32,804 bases of DNA from Thiobacillaceae bacterium (GCA_025054655.1 JANWZL010000105.1:1-32804), one strand, 5' to 3'. Positions 1 through 8,252 are shown, counted from the first letter of the stretch. Numbers and translations are program-made. Notes: generated by a model from the letters alone, not told the origin.

Positions 1-192
1 ACCGGCGCGCACCGCGGCGTTGACCGCACCGGTCTCGCCACGCACCAGCACGGTGACATAACCGCCGCCGACGAACTGCCGGCCGATCAGCCGCACCTCG
101 GCCGCCTTGCACATGGCGTCGGCCGCCTCGATCGCCGGCACTAGCCCACGGGTCTCGATCATGCCCAGCGCTATACCCATACGTTCTGCCAT
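1..192 (-). CDS. csoS1: CsoS1 carboxysome shell hexamer protein (BMC-H), 3' partial
   Basis: Major hexameric facet protein of the alpha-carboxysome shell. It is not in the ORF track because it runs off the left edge. The visible 64 codons read [20 protein letters not shown] and continue through [20 protein letters not shown], essentially the CsoS1A/B/C sequence of known alpha-carboxysomes. This is the first two thirds of a roughly 98-residue BMC fold. The start is set by an AAGGAG-type ribosome binding site about 7 nt upstream of the ATG; another ATG 5 nt upstream is out of frame. It lies about 95 bp downstream of csoS4B in the same orientation, the usual place for csoS1 genes. Which paralogue (A, B or C) cannot be told, and further csoS1 copies may lie beyond the edge. 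Confidence 0.95.
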   Translation of the reverse strand, partial: MAERMGIALGMIETRGLVPAIEAADAMCKAAEVRLIGRQFVGGGYVTVLVRGETGAVNAAVRAG

Positions 193-286
193 TTCATGAC
201 TCCTTTTCGGATCAAGGTTGATGATGTGTTCACGACCGCTTGCCTCGCCGGGGGATCGCAACCCGTATGTCAAACCGCCCGCACCC

Positions 287-532
287 TCACTCATCCCAGT
301 GATCGATGATGCCGCAGATGGTCAGGTCCGTCGTGATCTTGGGGTCGCGCATGGCGTAGCGGGCGGCACTGCCGCTCACGGTGAACACCCACTTGCCCGG
401 TGGCACGCCCACCGGGTCGGTGGCCACCGACAGCGCCCCTTTCTGGTCTTTGAGCACGCGCAGCGATTCCACCCCCAGCCCGGCCACGCGGCGGGTGCAC
501 ACCAGCTCGTCGATCACCTGCATGATCTCCAT
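287..532 (-). CDS. csoS4B: CsoS4B carboxysome vertex pentamer protein (BMC-P)
   Basis: Pentameric bacterial-microcompartment vertex protein (CcmL/EutN family) that caps the twelve corners of the carboxysome shell. The ORF track buries it at the end of a 225-codon frame; the real gene is 81 codons starting [15 protein letters not shown] and ending [10 protein letters not shown]. This matches the family's normal length of about 80 residues. The core motifs [17 protein letters not shown] and [10 protein letters not shown] are typical. The start codon overlaps the csoS4A stop by one base (TGATG), so the two vertex genes are translationally coupled. Assignment as B rather than A follows gene order and the closer match of the upstream copy to CsoS4A. 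Confidence 0.93.
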   Translation of the reverse strand: MEIMQVIDELVCTRRVAGLGVESLRVLKDQKGALSVATDPVGVPPGKWVFTVSGSAARYAMRDPKITTDLTICGIIDHWDE

Positions 533-906
533 CAGTGCTGACCTGTGCCGCTGGCGACCGTCTCCACCGCAGGCTGGTCGGCGGCGGGTTTGGGCTCGGC
601 GGCCGGCTTGGCCGCCTCCGTGGCCTTGCTCTCCGCAGCCGGCTTGCTGCCGCCACCGTCGCCGTCCCAGAAGTCGATGATGCCGACGATGGTCAGATCG
701 GAGGGGTATTCCTTGCTGCCGGCGGCATCGCGCGCGGCACTGGAGCCGACACAGATCACCCAGTCGCCGGGGATGCAGCCGACCGCATCCACCGCCACGC
801 TGTAGGCACCGCCGGCCTTCTCCTGCACCACCAGCAGCGGCTTGTGTCCCAGCTGCTCGATGCGGTTGGTCGATACCAGGGTCTTGACCACACGCATGAT
901 CTTCAT
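532..906 (-). CDS. csoS4A: CsoS4A carboxysome vertex pentamer protein with C-terminal extension
   Basis: Vertex pentamer protein of the alpha-carboxysome shell. Residues 1-82 are a complete BMC-P domain: MKIMRVVKTLVSTNRIEQLG, then GCIPGDWVICVGSSAAR, then SDLTIVGIIDFWDG. Family members normally stop there at about 83 residues. This one continues for some 42 residues of Gly/Ser and then Ala-Pro-Lys-Glu repeats (SKPAAESKATEAAKPAAEPK), predicted to be disordered. A GAGGTGG-like ribosome binding site precedes the ATG, 15 nt after the csoSCA stop. The stop codon overlaps the csoS4B start. The extension lies in one uninterrupted frame and the downstream gene is intact, so it does not look like a frameshift artefact. 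Confidence 0.93.
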   Translation of the reverse strand: MKIMRVVKTLVSTNRIEQLGHKPLLVVQEKAGGAYSVAVDAVGCIPGDWVICVGSSAARDAAGSKEYPSDLTIVGIIDFWDGDGGGSKPAAESKATEAAKPAAEPKPAADQPAVETVASGTGQH

Positions 907-921
907 GGGCCACCTCGTCTC

Positions 922-2448
922 TCAATGTCCCGTGTCGATCGCATCGTCTTCGATGAAGGCGCAACGCTCGCGGCCCTGGCGGTCGCTCACCGCCATGCGG
1001 CAGTACAGCAGCCCGCGGGCATGCAGATCGGCGTAGCGCGCCTCGATCGCTGCCTTCACCCGCCGGCAGCGCGCCACCGCGCGCTCGCGCCCGCCCGGCA
1101 CGCGCGAGGAATAGGTGAAATGCACCAGTATCGGGATGGCCAGTCCATGCCGCACGTTCAACCCGGTGAAGATCTTCACACCCACGTCCAGGTCGGCCGC
1201 CCCCTCCTCCACCGTGTCGAGGTGGGCGAAGTAGTAGTGGTTGCGCAGCTGCACCTCGCTCACCGCCTCGCCGGCGCAGATGAACTCCTCGTCGTGGCCG
1301 ATAACCGCATAGCGCCCGGCATGGTGGCGGATGACGTATTCGATCTGCGACAGGTTCGCCTCCAGCAGCTTGACCGTGAGCGCGCGCATGCCCGCGGCCA
1401 TCTCGCCCTCGCCCTGGGCCCAGCCGTCGGCGCGCTCGGCGCGGGCCACCGCCTCGGCGATGTGACGACGTGCCGCCGTCGCATCCATACCCAAAGTCTC
1501 TCGGTACAACACGGCCGAATCGACGTAGCGGTAGGGGTTGACCTCACCGCGGCCGTCGGGCAGATGCACGCGGATGGCGTCCAGGTCGGTGTCCACGCCG
1601 ATCAGCAGGACGTCCGGCGCGGCGCCGCGGCCGAAGGTGTTGTCGATGGCGGCGCGCAATTCGTTCAGGCGGTTCAACGCCGCCTCCACCGCGGCGCGGT
1701 CGTTGCTGCCATGGGCGGCGCAGCCCTGGTGGTTGGCGTCGGAGGAGCTGAAGTGATAGACCGCGATCTTCAGATAGTTGGCCTGCTCCGCCCCTGGCAG
1801 CCCGCCGGTCAGGCGCAGCAGCTCCTGCTGGGTCCAGTCGGCCACGTCGCCCTCCACGTCGAACAGGGCGCCGGCATAGGCCTTCACCACCACGTCGGGG
1901 TTGGGGGCGATGCGCAGGATGTAAGGCAGCAGACCTTGCAGACGCCCGTCGGCGCAAGGGCTCACGTCCACCGTATGGTAGCCGCAGGCGCGCAGGAATT
2001 CGGGCGTGATGGCGATCTTCTCGCGCCAGGGGGCCTGGTCGGCCTCGGCCGCATCCACGCCCGCCTTCACGGTCGCGAACACGCAGTGGGCGTGCAGCGC
2101 CCGCATGTCCAGACCGGTCACCCAAGCGTCCTCCAGCAGGGCCTGCGGCAGCTCGAAACCGAGACACTCGCGCGCCAGGTGCTGCGCCCGCTCGACGAAG
2201 TCGCGCTCGTGCTGCAGGGCCGAGATCACCTTCAGGGTGTCGGTGATGGCGGCGAAGCGCCCGCGGATGCGCCGCTCGTAGGCGTACAGCGACTGGTTGA
2301 GGGCACGGTCCACCAAGGCGTGCTCGCAGGTCTGGCCGGCACCGACGACGCAGGCCGGGTTGTCCGGCACCGCCGCCGGTGCGGCCGCGGCGCCACACTC
2401 GCGCGTGAGTGCGCGCTGCAAGGCGGCCAGGCGTTTGCGCGTGTTCAT
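922..2448 (-). CDS. csoSCA: CsoSCA carboxysomal beta-type carbonic anhydrase
   Basis: Carboxysome-lumen carbonic anhydrase (CsoS3, formerly the epsilon class) that converts bicarbonate to CO2 for Rubisco. It has 508 residues, the family's usual length. Likely zinc ligands are Cys165 in SPCADGR, His232 in VYHFSSSD and Cys243 in NHQGCAAHGSND. Their spacing agrees with the published C173/H242/C253 set of the Halothiobacillus enzyme, and D167/R169 match the catalytic Asp-Arg pair. The first 20 residues are basic and probably helical (MNTRKRLAALQRALTRECG), as expected for a Rubisco-binding tail. The gene sits 17 bp after csoS2 and 15 bp before csoS4A, in the standard order. Ligand assignments rest on spacing, not an alignment. 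Confidence 0.95.
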   Translation of the reverse strand: MNTRKRLAALQRALTRECGAAAAPAAVPDNPACVVGAGQTCEHALVDRALNQSLYAYERRIRGRFAAITDTLKVISALQHERDFVERAQHLARECLGFELPQALLEDAWVTGLDMRALHAHCVFATVKAGVDAAEADQAPWREKIAITPEFLRACGYHTVDVSPCADGRLQGLLPYILRIAPNPDVVVKAYAGALFDVEGDVADWTQQELLRLTGGLPGAEQANYLKIAVYHFSSSDANHQGCAAHGSNDRAAVEAALNRLNELRAAIDNTFGRGAAPDVLLIGVDTDLDAIRVHLPDGRGEVNPYRYVDSAVLYRETLGMDATAARRHIAEAVARAERADGWAQGEGEMAAGMRALTVKLLEANLSQIEYVIRHHAGRYAVIGHDEEFICAGEAVSEVQLRNHYYFAHLDTVEEGAADLDVGVKIFTGLNVRHGLAIPILVHFTYSSRVPGGRERAVARCRRVKAAIEARYADLHARGLLYCRMAVSDRQGRERCAFIEDDAIDTGH

Positions 2449-2465
2449 CCTAGGCCTTCACCCCG

Positions 2466-5210
2466 TCAACCGCGCGCCCCGCCGGAATAGGTGACGATGG
2501 CGCCCTTGCTGGTGTTGCCAGCGGAGCCGGTGATGCGGCTCTCCGGCACGGGCGGGCGCTCGATGTCGCGCCAGGCTTGGGCGCTCACCCCCGCCCCACG
2601 CGGCTCCCCACGCAACGAGGGGTTACGTGTCTGGGCAAAACTCCCCTCGGTGCCGGTCACCCGGCTTTGCGGGTGCCAGGCGTCGCCGGTGATGCGCGGA
2701 CCCTGATGACCCTCGCCGGTCACGCGTAAGGCGGCGGCGATGCGTTCCTGCTCGGCGGCGGCCTGGCCGCGCGCACCCAGGTGACGGAACTCGGGCGTGC
2801 CGGTGATCAGCCCCTGGGCCTTGTTCACCGGCCCGGTGATGCGTTCGCCGCCATAGGCCGTGCCGGTGACCTCGCCCGCCTGCATGCGCCGCTCCCAGGC
2901 CTCGCGCGCGGGCGACTTGATGCTGAAGTCGATCGGCGCGGGTGGCCGCGGCGGCGCCTCCCAGGTGCGCGCGCGCGGCACGAAGCGACCGCTCGCGGCC
3001 GTGGCGCACTGGCTGGGCAGGGTGTCCGGGCCGAGATAAGGCGTGCCGGTGAGCGGGGCACAAGCACCGCGCTCGTCGCCGGTCATCACCGAACCGCCGG
3101 CCCCTGGCCGGTCGCCGGTGACCACCGCGGCCGGGATGGTGGCCTGGTCACGCACACGGGCCAGCTGCGCCTGGGTGTCCTCCGTGGCGCAGAACTGGGC
3201 ATACTGGCTGCGGCCGATGTACGGCGTGCCGGAGATCGGCGCACAGCCGCCGTATTCGTCCCCCGTGACGCGCGGTGAGCGGCCCACCGCACTGCCGGTG
3301 ATGGGCACGCCGCGCAGGGTGCGATCGACCTGCACCTTGGCCACGGGCGCGATCGGGGTGCTCACGGGGCAGACCGCGGGGTCGGCCACCGTGTAGTCTG
3401 TACCGGTGACGGGCGCGCACCCCCCTGGCTCGTCACCGGTCACCTTTGGGCTGCGCCCGACCTCCGTGCCGGTCACGGTCTGACCGGCCAGGGTCTGCGC
3501 CTCGCCCACCTTGCGCGGCCCGCCCACTGCACACAGCGGTTCGAAGTCGCGCGCGTTGAAATACTGCGTGCCCGTGATGTGGCGGCAGCTGCCCGGCTCG
3601 TCGCCGGTGACCTTGGGTGAGCGGCCGACCTCGGTGCCCGTCACCGTGTGCTCGCCGCGGGTGCTCATCACGCTCACCTTGCGTGGATGCTTGGGCGGCT
3701 CGGTCTTACAGAAGTCCTCGAACTGCTCCAGGGCGAGGTACTGGGTGCCGGTGATACCACGGCAGGCGCCCGGCTCGTCACCGGTGATCTTCACCGAGCG
3801 GCCCACGGCGGTGCCGGTGACCGGCTTGCCGCCAGCGGTGTGGGTGATGATCACCTTGTCCGGTCCGGTGTCGGGTGCGGCCTGGGTGTAGCGTGTGCCG
3901 GTGATGACGCGATCGGCACCGGGCTCGTCGCCGGTGACCTTGGGCGAGCGGCCCACCTGTGTGCCGGTGACCACCTTGCCCTTGTCGGTCTGGGCCACGC
4001 CCACCTTGGGTGGCATGACCGGTTGTGGGCGCGTGGCGCAGAATTCCTCGTAGCGCTCGGCCGAGAGGTATTCCGTGCCGGTGATGATGCGGCAGCTGCC
4101 CGGCTCGTCACCGGTGACCTTGGCGGAGCGGCCCACCTCGGTGCCGGTGACCTTTTGCGCGCGCAGGGTGGTGCTGGCGCCCACCTTGGCCGGGCCGGGC
4201 TCGGGGCGCTTGCCGCAGATGCTTTGGAACTGCTCCAGCCCGATGTACTCGGTGCCGGTGATCACCCGGCAGGAACCGGGCTCGTTGCCGGTGACCTTGG
4301 GGCTGCGCTCGACTTGGGTGCCGGTGATCGGCCGGCCGGACAGGGTGTGCCCCTCCTCCACCTTGGGTGGGGCGGGCAAGAGCTTGCGGGCGCGCATGCG
4401 ACCGGTGGGACGCGTAGCGGCGTTCGCCTCGCCGGCGCGACCGGTGAGCGACAGCACACGGCGGCGCTGCATGGCGATCTGCCGGCCGGTTGCCCCTTTG
4501 ACGATGGCGCTCTGCCAGTCCTGACCGGGCAGGGACACGGCGATCTTGGCGGCCTGTGCCACGCGCTTCAACCCCGCCTTGCCGTCGCGCGCCAGCGCCG
4601 CCCGCCTGGCGCGAGCGAGCGCCCGGCCAGTAGGTTGCTCAGGCAACGCGACCACCGCCTGCTGGTCGGCCGCCGACGTCTCCAGCGCCGGGCGCCAATC
4701 GGCCTCAGCCCCGCCTGCCGCGGCATTGAGGGTGGCCACCGCACCGCAGCCACCAGGGGCGCCATTGCAGCCACAACCGCAGCCCTTGGCCGTGTCGTTG
4801 GCGCCGGACGGTGCGGCTGCGGCGGACACAGGTGCCGCACGACGGGCGCGCACGGGACGCGTGGTCTGCATCGTCTCGCCCAGGGCCGCTTTGCCGCCGC
4901 GGCTCAGCGCGGCGCGGCGGGCGCGCGCCGCACTGGGGGCAACGGCCGCGCGCAGGCGGGCCACCAGCTCGGCCCCGTCGGCGGTCTCGCCAGCCGGCAT
5001 GACGCCGACGGCGGTCGTCGTGCTGGCGGCGCTGTCCGGCTCGACTGCCGGCAGGTTGCGGGCCACGGCCGATGCGGCCGGCCGGCCCGATGTGGTGCGT
5101 GGCACCGCCGTCTTGCCGTGCCGAGCCATGGCTTGGCGGCGTTGCCGCGCCAGCTCACGCCCAGACAAGGTCACGGCGGCGGCCGTGCTTTGTGCGGCTT
5201 GCTCTGTCAT
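2466..5210 (-). CDS. csoS2: CsoS2 carboxysome assembly scaffold
   Basis: Intrinsically disordered scaffold that links Rubisco to the shell. It has 914 residues in three parts. The N-terminal domain has four basic Rubisco-binding repeats, near residues 15-36 (SGRELARQRRQAMARHGK), 85-108, 193-214 and 241-262. The middle region has seven M-repeats built on SPKVTGDEPG...ITGTxY, near residues 303, 362, 422, 472, 531, 587 and 645. The C-terminal domain ends in the family signature SKGAIVTYSGGARG. Each M-repeat carries two cysteines except M3, which has neither. The N domain also has a Cys/Gly-rich patch, KGCGCGCNGAPGGCG (142-156). A candidate -1 frameshift site in M6 would give a shorter isoform. 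The start at 5210 follows an AAGG motif, 60 bp after cbbS. Confidence 0.97.
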   Translation of the reverse strand: MTEQAAQSTAAAVTLSGRELARQRRQAMARHGKTAVPRTTSGRPAASAVARNLPAVEPDSAASTTTAVGVMPAGETADGAELVARLRAAVAPSAARARRAALSRGGKAALGETMQTTRPVRARRAAPVSAAAAPSGANDTAKGCGCGCNGAPGGCGAVATLNAAAGGAEADWRPALETSAADQQAVVALPEQPTGRALARARRAALARDGKAGLKRVAQAAKIAVSLPGQDWQSAIVKGATGRQIAMQRRRVLSLTGRAGEANAATRPTGRMRARKLLPAPPKVEEGHTLSGRPITGTQVERSPKVTGNEPGSCRVITGTEYIGLEQFQSICGKRPEPGPAKVGASTTLRAQKVTGTEVGRSAKVTGDEPGSCRIITGTEYLSAERYEEFCATRPQPVMPPKVGVAQTDKGKVVTGTQVGRSPKVTGDEPGADRVITGTRYTQAAPDTGPDKVIITHTAGGKPVTGTAVGRSVKITGDEPGACRGITGTQYLALEQFEDFCKTEPPKHPRKVSVMSTRGEHTVTGTEVGRSPKVTGDEPGSCRHITGTQYFNARDFEPLCAVGGPRKVGEAQTLAGQTVTGTEVGRSPKVTGDEPGGCAPVTGTDYTVADPAVCPVSTPIAPVAKVQVDRTLRGVPITGSAVGRSPRVTGDEYGGCAPISGTPYIGRSQYAQFCATEDTQAQLARVRDQATIPAAVVTGDRPGAGGSVMTGDERGACAPLTGTPYLGPDTLPSQCATAASGRFVPRARTWEAPPRPPAPIDFSIKSPAREAWERRMQAGEVTGTAYGGERITGPVNKAQGLITGTPEFRHLGARGQAAAEQERIAAALRVTGEGHQGPRITGDAWHPQSRVTGTEGSFAQTRNPSLRGEPRGAGVSAQAWRDIERPPVPESRITGSAGNTSKGAIVTYSGGARG
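3402..3450 (-). promoter_or_regulatory. Candidate -1 programmed ribosomal frameshift site in csoS2
   Basis: In M-repeat 6 the codons AGC CCA AAG (Ser587-Pro588-Lys589) contain the heptamer C CCA AAG at 3450-3444. This is a perfect X XXY YYZ slippery sequence in the zero frame. Three bases later begins ACCGGTGACG (3440-3431), perfectly complementary to CGTCACCGGT (3411-3402), a 10-bp stem with a 19-nt loop. After a -1 slip the ribosome would read Gly-Asp-Arg and then TGA, giving a 592-residue protein lacking M7 and the C-terminal domain. The other six M-repeats use CCC AAG, GCC AAG, GTG AAG or CCG CGC and lack the heptamer. Frameshifting in csoS2 is known from Halothiobacillus neapolitanus; this particular site is inferred. 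The 3-nt spacer is shorter than usual. Confidence 0.7.
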
Positions 5211-5270
5211 AGCTATCCCTTACGGTTCGTCCCACCGTGCATACGGGCGCGGGCCCCGCGCCCGGCGCGC

Positions 5271-5600
5271 TCAGCGATACACGACGAAGGCCAGGCCCTG
5301 GCACTGCGCGTAGTTGTCGTAGGCGACGAAACGCACCATGTGATCGGGGAACTCGCGGTGGCAGGCCTCGATCTCGGCCAGCACTGCATCGACCGACTGC
5401 TCGCCGAACATGGGCAGTTTCCACATGTACCAATAGTGCACGTGCCCCGGGGTGCCGCGCTCGGTGTGTTCCACCGCCGGGTTCCAGCCCTGGGCGATGG
5501 CGTAGGCGATCTGCTTGCGCACCTGATCCGGGGTCATTTGCGGCAGGTAGGAAAAGGTCTCGTATTTCTTGCCGGAACGATATGCCTGTACGGAAGCCAT
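5271..5600 (-). CDS. cbbS: Ribulose-bisphosphate carboxylase small subunit, form IA
   Basis: Small subunit of the carboxysomal L8S8 Rubisco. It has 109 residues, normal for form IA. Typical features are [20 protein letters not shown] near the N terminus, [13 protein letters not shown] in the middle and [20 protein letters not shown] at the end. An AAAGGAC ribosome binding site precedes the ATG. It lies 75 bp downstream of cbbL, separated by a GC-rich hairpin, and 60 bp upstream of csoS2. In alpha-carboxysomes the CsoS2 N-terminal repeats bind at the large/small subunit interface, so this gene and csoS2 are functionally linked. Confidence 0.98.
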   Translation of the reverse strand: MASVQAYRSGKKYETFSYLPQMTPDQVRKQIAYAIAQGWNPAVEHTERGTPGHVHYWYMWKLPMFGEQSVDAVLAEIEACHREFPDHMVRFVAYDNYAQCQGLAFVVYR

Positions 5601-5643
5601 GAGTGTGTCCTTTCTCGCTTGATGGGGTTACGCGCCGGCCGGC

Positions 5644-5660
5644 GCGGGCCGAAGGCCCGC
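5644..5660 (-). other. GC-rich hairpin in the cbbL-cbbS spacer
   Basis: A perfect 7-bp inverted repeat (GCGGGCC / GGCCCGC) with a 3-nt loop lies just after the cbbL stop codon. No T-run follows on the minus strand, so it is not a classical terminator. Inference: it may stabilise the cbbL 3' end or set the cbbL/cbbS transcript ratio after RNA processing. Confidence 0.5.
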
Positions 5661-5675
5661 CCGGGCGGACGCGGC

Positions 5676-7097
5676 TTACTTATGCGCCACGTCCAGCTTG
5701 TCCACCACGTCGAACTCGAACTTGATCTCCTTCCAGGTCTCCATGGCGATCTTCAGTTCGGGCGAGTGCTGGGCGGCACGGGTGAGGATCTCCTTGCCCT
5801 CTTTTTCCAGCTGGGCGCCTTCGTTACGCGCCTGCACGCAGGCCTCCAGCGCCACGCGGTTGGCGTGCGCGCCGGCGGCGTTGCCCCAGGGGTGACCGAG
5901 GGTGCCGCCGCCGAACTGCAGCACGGCGTCGTCACCGAAGATGGTCACCAGGGCCGGCATGTGCCAGACGTGGATGCCGCCCGAGGCCACGGCGAAGACG
6001 CCGGGCATGGAGCCCCAATCCTGGTCGAAGAAGATGCCGCGCGAGCGGTCCTCGGGAATGAAGGATTCGCGCAGCAGGTCGATCCAGCCCAGGGTGGCCT
6101 GGCGATCGCCCTCCAGCTTGCCCACCACGGTGCCGGTGTGCAGGTGGTCGCCGCCGGACAGACGCAGGGCCTTGGCCAACACGCGGAAGTGGATGCCGTG
6201 GTGCGGGTTGCGGTCGAGCACCGCATGCATGGCGCGGTGGATGTGCAGCAGCACGCCGTTCTCACGGCACCAGTTGGCCAGGCCGGTGTTGGCGCAGAAG
6301 CCGCCGGTGAGGTAGTCGTGCATGATGATGGGGGCGCCGATCTCCTTGGCATACTCGGCGCGCTTGAACATCTCGTCCGGGGTGGGGGCGGTGACGTTCA
6401 GATAATGCCCCTTGCGCTCGCCGGTCTCGGCCTCGGCCTTTTGAATGGCCTCCATGACGAAGTCGAAGCGCTCGCGCCAGCGCATGAACGGCTGGGAGTT
6501 GACGTTCTCGTCGTCCTTGGTGAAGTCCAACCCCCCGCGCAGGCACTCATATACCGCACGCCCGTAGTTCTTGGCCGACAGACCCAGCTTCGGCTTGATG
6601 GTGCAGCCGAGCAGCGGACGGCCGTACTTGTTCAGCTTGTCACGCTCGACCTGGATGCCGTGCGGCGGGCCACCGCAGGTCTTGACATAGGCGAGCGGGA
6701 AGCGCACGTCCTCCAGACGCAGGGCGCGGATCGCCTTGAAGCCGAAGACGTTGCCCACCAGGGAGGTGAACACGTTGACCACCGAGCCCTCTTCGAACAG
6801 GTCGATGGGATAGGCCACGAAGGCATAGAAGCAGGTGTCGTCGCCGGGCACGTCCTCGATGCGGTAGGCACGGCCCTTGTAGTAGTCGAGGTCGGTCAGC
6901 AGGTCGGTCCACACCGTGGTCCAGGTGCCGGTGGAGGACTCGGCCGCCACCGCCGCGGCGGCCTCTTCGCGGTCCACGCCGGGCTGGGGCGTGATCTTGA
7001 AGCAGGCCAGCACGTCGGTGTCCAGCGGCACATAGTCGGGCTGCCAGTAGGTCTGGCGATACTCCTTCACGCCAGCTTGGTAGGTCTTCACTGCCAT
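5676..7097 (-). CDS. cbbL: Ribulose-bisphosphate carboxylase large subunit, form IA
   Basis: Catalytic subunit of Rubisco, fixing CO2 onto ribulose-1,5-bisphosphate. It has 473 residues, full length for form I. The active site is intact: TIKPKLGLS (Lys168), [10 protein letters not shown] with the carbamylated lysine at Lys194 and its metal-binding Asp/Glu, HRAMHAV, and loop 6 VVGKLEGDR. It is first in the carboxysome operon, preceded by a strong AAGGAGTG ribosome binding site. It is divergent from cbbR across a 243-bp spacer, the classical arrangement for CbbR control. Position with csoS genes marks it as the carboxysomal (IAc) enzyme rather than the cytosolic form. Confidence 0.99.
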   Translation of the reverse strand: MAVKTYQAGVKEYRQTYWQPDYVPLDTDVLACFKITPQPGVDREEAAAAVAAESSTGTWTTVWTDLLTDLDYYKGRAYRIEDVPGDDTCFYAFVAYPIDLFEEGSVVNVFTSLVGNVFGFKAIRALRLEDVRFPLAYVKTCGGPPHGIQVERDKLNKYGRPLLGCTIKPKLGLSAKNYGRAVYECLRGGLDFTKDDENVNSQPFMRWRERFDFVMEAIQKAEAETGERKGHYLNVTAPTPDEMFKRAEYAKEIGAPIIMHDYLTGGFCANTGLANWCRENGVLLHIHRAMHAVLDRNPHHGIHFRVLAKALRLSGGDHLHTGTVVGKLEGDRQATLGWIDLLRESFIPEDRSRGIFFDQDWGSMPGVFAVASGGIHVWHMPALVTIFGDDAVLQFGGGTLGHPWGNAAGAHANRVALEACVQARNEGAQLEKEGKEILTRAAQHSPELKIAMETWKEIKFEFDVVDKLDVAHK

Positions 7098-7243
7098 GTG
7101 TTCACTCCTTGACGAGTATGGTGGTCAAACCCTGCACGGGATCACTGCGCCCCCGGCTTGCGCTTGAGGCCCCGCATCGAAAACCGCGCGCTGCTCGCGG
7201 GGCGCGCGGGCGTAACGACGCACGTGCGCCCAGATCGGAAGCC

Positions 7244-7317
7244 TGCGCGATGATGCGCAAAAGCCAACATCAATAACAGTCACGTTTTTCTATCGATGTG
7301 ATAGATTCTCATCTATC
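7244..7317. promoter_or_regulatory. Probable CbbR operator region in the cbbL-cbbR spacer
   Basis: The spacer holds two inverted repeats. The better one is GATAGAT-TCTC-ATCTATC at 7300-7317, perfect 7-bp arms ending 23 bp before the cbbR ATG and flanked on both sides by ATCGAT. The second is TGCGC-N6-GCGCA at 7244-7259. LysR-type regulators bind imperfect palindromes close to their own start and activate the divergent gene, so both fit CbbR binding. No convincing -35/-10 pair for cbbL was found by eye. Confidence 0.55.
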
Positions 7318-7340
7318 GATCGTCCGCCAACGCGCCAGCC

Positions 7341-8252
7341 ATGCGCCACACCACCTTCCGCCAGCTGGAGATCTTCGAGGCCATCGCTCGCCTGGGCAGC
7401 TTCACCCGCGCGGCCGAGGAGCTGCACCTGACCCAGCCGACCATCTCCATGCAGATGAAGAAGCTCGCCGACGCGGTGGGTGTGCCGCTGATCGAGCAGG
7501 TGGGTAAGAAGATCTATCTGACCGAGGCGGGGCGGGAGCTGGCGCAGGCCGCGCGCGAGGTATTCGACGTGCTGGAGCGCTACGAGGCGGCGGTGGCCGA
7601 ACGACGGGGGCTGAAGAAGGGCAGGCTCAGCCTCATGGTGATCACCACCGCCTCCTATTTCGCCCCGCGACTGCTGGGCGAGTTCGCCCGTCGCTATCCG
7701 GGCATCGAGGTGGCGTTGTCGGTGACCAACCGCGAGCGGGTGCTCGCCAGCATCGCCGAGAACCTGCAGGACCTCTATTTCCTGGGACAGCCGCCGGAAG
7801 AGCTGGTGGACGTGGTAGCCATCCCCTTCATGGAAAACCCTCTGGTGGTGGTGGCTGCGCCCGACCACCCGCTGGCGCGGCGGCGCAACATCCCTTTGCA
7901 GCGGCTGGCCGGTGAGCCATGGCTGATGCGCGAGGCAGGCTCGGGCACGCGCAAGGCCCTGGAGCGGCGTTTCGCCGAGGAGGGGCTCACCCCTAACGTG
8001 CGCATGGAGCTGGGGGCCAACGAGGCGATCAAACAGGCCATCCTGGCCGGGCTGGGCATCTCGGTGTTGTCGCGTCACTCGCTCGTGCTGCATCCGCCGG
8101 GGCAATTCGCCATCCTCGACGTGGAGGGTTTCCCCATCCGCCGCCAGTGGTACGCGGTCTATCCGGCCGGGCGCAAGCTCACACCGGTGACCCGCACCTT
8201 CCTCGACTTCCTGCGCGCCTACGGCCGCTCCCATGACGCCGGGGCTCATTGA
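7341..8252 (+). CDS. cbbR: LysR-type regulator CbbR
   Basis: Transcriptional regulator of Calvin-cycle genes. It has 303 residues, typical for the LysR family. Residues 1-60 form the winged helix-turn-helix (FRQLEIFEAIARLGSFTRAAEELHLTQPTISMQMKKL). Residues from about 90 form the two-lobed effector-binding domain, which in CbbR proteins senses metabolites such as RuBP, PGA or NADPH. The CbbR call rests on the N-terminal sequence together with divergence from cbbL. The ATG at 7341 has no clear ribosome binding site, but the helix-turn-helix begins right after it as in homologues. The 3' end overlaps the following methyltransferase gene by 20 bp. Confidence 0.93.
   Translation: MRHTTFRQLEIFEAIARLGSFTRAAEELHLTQPTISMQMKKLADAVGVPLIEQVGKKIYLTEAGRELAQAAREVFDVLERYEAAVAERRGLKKGRLSLMVITTASYFAPRLLGEFARRYPGIEVALSVTNRERVLASIAENLQDLYFLGQPPEELVDVVAIPFMENPLVVVAAPDHPLARRRNIPLQRLAGEPWLMREAGSGTRKALERRFAEEGLTPNVRMELGANEAIKQAILAGLGISVLSRHSLVLHPPGQFAILDVEGFPIRRQWYAVYPAGRKLTPVTRTFLDFLRAYGRSHDAGAH

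Noticed and set aside
535-2490. 651-codon plus-strand ORF opposite csoS4A/csoSCA
   Set aside because: It is the antisense of two well-supported carboxysome genes; its His/Val/Gly/Arg-rich composition is typical of a GC-rich shadow frame.
2466-5210. Regularly spaced repeats resembling a CRISPR or minisatellite array
   Set aside because: The periodicity follows the CsoS2 protein repeats in frame and varies mainly at silent or conservative positions; there are no CRISPR-like spacers.
3648-7112. 1154-codon plus-strand ORF across csoS2, cbbS and cbbL
   Set aside because: It runs antisense through three certain genes; the apparent internal repeats mirror the csoS2 M-repeats.
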